A stretch of 64,000 nucleotides of DNA, from NCBI GenBank assembly GCA_964036275.1, contig OZ038434.1, positions 40,013,279 through 40,077,278 on the forward strand, read 5' to 3'. The notes under the pieces were generated by a model that was given only the letters and a program-made list of their open reading frames with translations, had not been told where the DNA came from and did not search any database. Made by a program: the position numbers and the translations under genes. Shown here in pieces: positions 58,616-64,000 of this stretch. The DNA comes from Litoditis marina (taxonomy: Eukaryota; Nematoda; Chromadorea; Rhabditida; Rhabditidae). Each line of letters begins with the position of its first letter. Positions within the stretch are counted from its first letter, which is position 1.

Positions 58616-61600
58616 ACAAAGATCTTTTCTCTGCCTAAGTGGGCATCTACTGATGGTGGCCCCTACCGGCATATATGATGTTAAAACCCCGAAATGCCTA
58701 GGTAACATGACTTCACACACGTGGATTCTAGGTTTTCTTTATTTTATTTTACTTTTATCTTTACATACTACGATTTATTTTTATTCATCCTCATTTCACT
58801 ATGTCTTCTTTATAAGTAGTCCGCGCCTAATCAGTGCAATGTAGAACGTGTTGTCTGTGCCAGTTTTTTGCGAACAGTCTTCCGGTGTACATTTGAAAGT
58901 TGACCTAGTTTTTCTCATGGAAAGAATGAAACATGTAAAAATCAGAGCTGGGAACATCAACTGACAACATTACGGTTTCAAATATCTTTTTTTCTAATAT
59001 TCCGTTTCGGTTTGTAATATAAATATGTAGATCAGCTTCCATTATCATTTTCTGAACGTATATAAACAAATACGTTGTTTGAAACGACATCACACTTTAT
59101 AGAAAAAAGGTTTTAAACATTAAACTCTACCTAACTGCAAAGTCTCGTCAAGCGTATAAAAAGTGCGAGTCGCGCAGTGAAATGATTGAGTGCAATGTCG
59201 GTTTTTTGTCCAAATTGAATCTTCTTTCACTACTAGGTCAGCCTTTCTATTGCCTATTTGGGAGATAGTTTAAATGAAACATAGTCTACTTCTAGCTTAT
59301 TTCTCCGTAGTTTTCATGAAGTTTTCATACTTGATTGTTACAGTGAAAGAAAAGTGTGTAATGAGACAATATGACAAATTAGAAGAACAAAGCGTGGGCA
59401 CTCCGGGCAAACGTGCGCAGGTCCGATGGTTTGGTTTTTCTGTTGTGTTTGTAGTTTGATGCCGCCGCGTCATTTTTTTTTATTTTTCCGAGCATGCTGA
59501 TAAAACTGCAACTTTAATCCAACCACCTATATAGAATAAGCTTTGCGATGTGATTGATTCTGTATAAGAACGTCTTTATTTCTGTTTTGCATAGAACAGA
59601 GCCAAACACGAACACGTTTGGTACACATGTTTTGAACCAAACAGCACTCGAAATGAATACGCTATTGATGAGATTACATTTCCGGTTTCATGGTTGCTTC
59701 AAACTAAAATCCATTGAATTCACCGAACAGTAGTTATGTAATGTAGCGTGTTATTCTGTTTTTTTTTCTTGTTTATTCCTTGTCATTTGATTCTCATTTC
59801 GTTTGAAGTAATTCCACTTTTTGTATGTACATAAGTTGGCATAACCACTCTGAAACTCAACAGTCGTTGTCTTCCATAGTTCTTCAACGATAGAACGTTT
59901 CCCTGGCTTACTCATTGTCTACATTTATGTTTGGTCGTTCGGTTTCCCTTTAAGACTTCTCATTTGTGATTACAAAACTAATACTTGAATTATCTGAAAG
60001 AACGGAATTAGTTTAACCCGTTCGTTCAAACCTTTGCAAAACAAGTACACAAATATGAAGAAGACTGCTTTCAACCCGAAACAAACATTGCCGTTCTATT
60101 TCTGTTCAGGTTTTCGTTTTACCAAAAAAACCAAGTATACATGATACCTTGTGTATACAACTCTGTTCTTGTACTTCTACCTTCTTCTCTAATGCCACTG
60201 CTTGATTCGGGTTGCGTAGTAACCTGAGCTGGCCGTTGTTGAGAGGTTTGGCTATTCCGTTTCTTCTTTTTCTGATCACCATTTTTTTCTATTAGCGCAT
60301 AAGACTGAAAACTGTTCAACTGAATAGAATTAAATAGAAAAGAATCGAATGACTCATTCGTGATTTAACTTGATTCACTTTTACTTTACTGACGACTTGT
60401 TGATGATGAATTCGATTATTTTAGTATTTTTTTTGATAGTTTCTGACCTTCCCAGAGAAGAAATATAACTGTTGTAAATTTGCAAAATGTTACAAACTCA
60501 GTTGTGTGCTGTTACTTTACCTGCACTTTCTGTTGTATTTTCACCTGTAAACCGGTTTAGCCGTTTGTTGAACTGGAGTGATTAAACAAAACACTGACGA
60601 CTCAAGACTTTTCGAATTCCTACATTTTTCGATCCTTTCTCAATATTCTACATCTACTCTCGCACACTAAATGTAAACTAGAAAAGTGTTTGTTTTTGTT
60701 GTCTTTTGTATTGCATGACAATAGTCCGATTCTTCTGTTTTGTTAGACGAGTTTTTGGTTTCATTGCACCGCTATTCTACACATTTCTCAACAATTCGCA
60801 AGTCACACAATAGTTCCACGGTGAATGTTGTTACCTGCCATGTTTCTGCAAGAAAAAAACCTATCTCAATAGCACAATCCACTAAATTTTTCTATAGCTT
60901 ATCGTAAAAAGTTTTTTTTCCGAGGTTACAGGCCATTCTCTTGTTTACAGATATTTTTTTATGCCAGTATATATACTATTAGTGGACTGTCTATATTACT
61001 GGACTAATTTCTCATATCTACCTTTTCTCCCTCTCATCTTGTACTCAAAATAGAGATAAAATTTTGAACAAAAGTAGTAGGTTTATTTGGTGGGTTAGTA
61101 CTGACGACGGGTTCCCACTGGCATATAGAACCTATAACTCCCCGGAATGCCATTTTGCAATTTACTGATTACAACTGTAATCTTTCACATAAATTTCATG
61201 ATTTTCCTCTTCTCACACTCCTATTCTCTCATTCTACTCATGTTTTCTGGACTGTTATTATAACAACACCTAGTAAAAAACAAAGAACGGCTGTATTTTC
61301 TAACTGACAGATTTATATTAATACATTATATTTTATTTTACATTTTCGAACAAATTCAATAAACTTACAAAACCGTCAAGCTGCTAATCGCATGTAACCA
61401 ATTTCTTGAAATTATGACCATTATCGATTTCTTCCAGCAAGGCCCATTCACAAGTGCTGAATCAGAATCCCATTAATTATCAGTGATAAGAAACTGTCCA
61501 TCACGCCACGCGTTTATTTTCCCTATTTTTATCAACGAGTTATCGCTCAGCTTTTGGTTCAACCGATTTTACAATGGACACGATTTGTGATAATTTACCC

Positions 61601-62139
61601 GTATTATAGGGTTCTTTCTTTTCAAACAGGTCTATACGGAGCATTTTGCTATATACCGCTGTGTTTGTACTTTAAACCCGTTGCTTCTTGGTTACATACC
61701 TGGCGCCTAACGACAGCAAACTATAACGACTATTAATTTTCTATAAGTCTCACTAACGTTCTAGCTTATTTAGTTCTAACACATTTCATGATTTAGACCT
61801 AACCGAGCGTTGGCTAGTATAGAGAATATCCGAAACTTAGTTATAGTTTGGTCTTTAACTACCGCACAATTGGCAAATTTTGTATCTACTAGCTCAAACT
61901 CAAATTACAGCAGTGATCTGATCACCATGACAGGAAATGCCTGTTCTTCCGTAAGATATCACTATACAGTGCCTTCTTTCTGTCAAAATCTTTTCATGTC
62001 ATATCAAGAAATTGAGCAGATGTGTTCTGTTCAATGTTTGTTCAATGTTTCATTAGGTATCTTTACAGATGTTACAGATTCCATAGTTGTATTTTTATCG
62101 TTTTAAACAAGCGTCATAGGAACTTCTAGCCCACAATTA

Positions 62140-62715
62140 AGACACTGGTAGAACGGTAGTAACAGTTAAACTGTGGTGATATGGTCGTAAACGTCCCGCG
62201 ATTCAGTAGTAAACTTGTGGTAACGTTGAATCACGATTACTACCAGTAAATCGGTGATGTATCTCAAGTAACCTCAGAAATGAACTAGATATCTAATACC
62301 ACACGTGATACCTATACTAGATACGGATGTCTGCGAGAGTGCTCTGCCGGCTTCTGGCTGTTTTCGGTTTAATTACCCAAGTTTGAGGTACTTTTCACCT
62401 CTGAAGCGAACTTAGTATTAAGTACGTGAGAAATAGATACTAGAGGCGCCATGAAAAGATAATTAAATTTTGTTTTATAAAAAAAATAATTTTCAAGTGT
62501 TTTATTTTCGATAATTCGAAATAATTTTACTGCTGTTTTACTGCAGTTGAACTACAACTTTACTGGCGCTTTACTGCAGTAGCGACACCGCACTACTACC
62601 GTTTTAAGACTGGTGATACTGCAGTAACACTACCAGTAAAACGGCAGTAGTACGGTGTCGCTACTGTAGTAGAACGCCGGTTTTATCTTTACAGTGGTTT
62701 TTCCTTTCGGCTGTC
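62140..62715. repeat. TACTGCAGT/TTTACTG-rich inverted repeat region
   Basis: Interleaved inverted blocks such as TTTACTGCAGTAGCGACACC then GCACTAC..CCGTTTTA, facing ACCAGTAAAACGGCAGTAGT then ACGGTGTCGCTACTG at 62560-62670. Related CGGTAGTAACAGTTAAACTG lies at 62150-62250. Probably one or two palindromic MITEs. Confidence 0.65.
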
Positions 62716-63247
62716 AGTAAAATATATCATAATCACTTTATGGGCAGCTTTGTTTTAGTACGGTAGTCCTGCTGCGTCTCACATTTTTGTTAGCGCGCCC
62801 AATTTTGAATTCTAATTTTAGAAATAATTATTTTGTTGTGTTATTTATAATTATAATGTGTATCGAATGTACCGTTCATTCTTCTCATATTGGAAGTTAA
62901 TTGAACATACAGGAGTCACATTGTTGACTGATTCGTATCCTCATCTGCATTACTCCAAACATCTCAAATTCAATTTTTTTTTCTTCAAATTGATTGTACA
63001 TCTTGACTTGTCTGCTCTCGCTAGTATAAAGTGAATTTTCTATGTATGTACTTTACTAAACTCTCTCTCTGTCTCTTTTCATTCAATCTCCCTCCAACTT
63101 TTTTCTCAGTGTGAAGTGAACAATCATCCTCTTGTTGTTCTTGTTCATCTTCATATTGTTACTGTTATCTTTCGCGTTACATTTTCATACGAAATAAAGT
63201 ATTTTCATATGTTCCAGACTACGGGTAAAACAAGGGCCGGCGCATAG

Positions 63248-63436
63248 ATGGCGACTGGTATCTGGAATGAGGCCATCTGGCTACCTGCGGGCATGACCTG
63301 GGATGTCATGAAGAGCAACGCCACCATCAGCTATCCCCAGGTCGCCGATCTACAGTACAGCTTGATCGGAGGAGTACTTTTGTTGGTCAGCATACTTTAT
63401 CGAATTTGGCTAGACATAGACAGCGAGAAAAACCGG
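63248..63436 (+). CDS. hyl-2: Ceramide synthase, first coding exon (gene continues beyond window)
   Basis: The 63-codon exon starts at an ATG 31 nt after a GTTCCAG acceptor and ends at an AACCGG/GTAATC donor in phase 0. The peptide MATGIWNEAIWLPAGMTWDV matches the N-terminus of LASS/ceramide synthases (W.E..WLP.G.TW.D). It then has a potential N-glycosylation site (NATIS) and the first membrane span (SLIGGVLLLVSILYRIWL). These ER enzymes N-acylate sphingoid bases with fatty acyl-CoA. The TRAM-LAG-CLN8 catalytic domain would lie in exons past position 64000. Assignment to hyl-2 rather than hyl-1 or lagr-1 rests on the N-terminal form and X-linkage with ref-2, and is tentative. A run of 17 C begins shortly after the donor. 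Confidence 0.7.
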
Positions 63437-64000
63437 GTAATCCCCCCCCCCCCCCCCCACTTAGAAGTATATTGATAGCTCGAATCATCACCTAAGGTCA
63501 CCCTAGTTCCATAATCGGTTCACCAAATCTGCTCAGTTCGGTTGTTTGTGTACATTGTACATAACATGACTGGTACATCGCATTAGCGTAGAACCGCCAC
63601 ATGTGTTTGGTTATAATAGCTGTGTTAGTTGCGTAACACGCAACTGTCTCTTATCACTTATCAGCATCAATAATATGGTTCAATTGGTTCGTCTATGAAC
63701 ACTATTTGTTCATGTTTGCATATGCGGGTCGTGCTTTGTATGTAATCCTTGTACTTTCTTCTACCGTATCGAGAATATCTATTACGGGGGGTGATAGTAT
63801 ATAATCTGGGGGAGGTTATTGTATATAGCCTTGTCTTGGCTTTAGGGGATAGAGCACATATCAAAGTGAAACTTATTGACAAAGCACGAAGTGAAACTTA
63901 TACATTTATAAGGTCGCATTCATACTTTTTACGTCAACGTTTAACGCCGGCGTTATAAGTAAACAAAACATGCGTATCGATTTAGTTGGCGTTAACGCCG
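63437..64000. other. First intron of the ceramide synthase gene
   Basis: Poly-C directly after the donor, GGGGGGTGATAGTATATA repeat fragments at 63785-63830 related to 8709-9045, and from 63911 the left arm of a palindromic MITE (GGTCGCATTCATACTTTTTA, then CGTCAACGTTTAACG) homologous to 49034-49158. No exon was seen. Confidence 0.6.

Larger units (their letters stand above)
56751..63247. other. Intergenic region between the MBOAT and ceramide synthase genes
   Basis: Beyond the MBOAT poly(A) signal (56782) no complete gene was found. Weak candidates: a 93-codon - strand ORF at 57534-57815 (MLSTLANYAASRQKIAEVVF at its start, no domain) and an exon-like - strand segment at 60308-60180 between TGTTTTCAG and a GTAGAAG donor, with a Lys-rich then Gln/Ser-rich product (DQKKKKRNSQTSQQRPAQVT). 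Possible tiny exons upstream of the latter (60555-60532, 60849-60839) do not join in phase. The rest is repeats and AT-rich DNA. Confidence 0.45.

Noticed and set aside
1..64000. CRISPR arrays, prophage, operonic defence systems, viral genes
   Set aside because: Spliceosomal introns and nematode gene families throughout; the repeats seen are inverted-repeat elements and microsatellites, not spacer arrays, and no viral frame was recognised.

Overview
The window is eukaryotic and almost certainly from a nematode close to Caenorhabditis. Coding sequence is AT-moderate and cut into many short exons. Acceptors follow the worm TTTTCAG form, several genes open directly behind such an acceptor (as in spliced-leader trans-splicing), and introns and intergenic DNA are full of short inverted-repeat elements. 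No bacterial, phage, CRISPR or viral system was seen. All gene models were assembled by eye from splice signals and reading phase.

Left part (1-20 kb): a repeat-rich stretch holds a 1.4-kb fold-back palindrome (2209-3645) and a pair of 260-bp direct repeats enclosing about 1.1 kb (3908-5518). A nine-exon F-box-like gene follows on the + strand (6449-9769), then weak exon candidates, a three-exon transthyretin-like secreted protein gene on the - strand (13822-15375), and a tandem-repeat block at about 18.16-19.06 kb.

Middle part (20-45 kb): a ZIC-type five-zinc-finger transcription factor, orthologous in architecture to C. elegans ref-2, occupies nine exons on the - strand (20041-27545). It has a compact GC-rich TATA-containing promoter at 27.56-27.84 kb. 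About 7 kb of mostly gene-free DNA follows. Next is an unrecognised six-exon gene for a small basic protein on the - strand (34918-44372). Its introns carry a 3.47-kb element with perfect 60-bp terminal inverted repeats and a second, more diverged inverted-repeat pair.

Right part (46-64 kb): a 17-exon MBOAT1/2-type lysophospholipid acyltransferase runs on the + strand (46046-56750). After about 6.5 kb of repeats and weak ORFs comes the first coding exon of a ceramide synthase (hyl-2-like, 63248-63436), which continues past the window end. In C. elegans both ref-2 and hyl-2 are X-linked as far as I recall, so X-chromosome synteny is a reasonable inference, not a demonstration. The two membrane-lipid enzymes are neighbours, but nothing shows that they are co-regulated.

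The most unusual pattern is that short, diverged copies of exon/intron boundaries lie in the introns right beside the real boundaries. This recurs in three unrelated genes (ref-2 three times, the unknown small gene once, the MBOAT gene three times). Several copies abut or flank a dispersed small hairpin element with TIR core TGTTTGTAGTTTGATC. A second notable case is MBOAT intron 5, which is 255 nt, open in frame, and ends in CG instead of AG.
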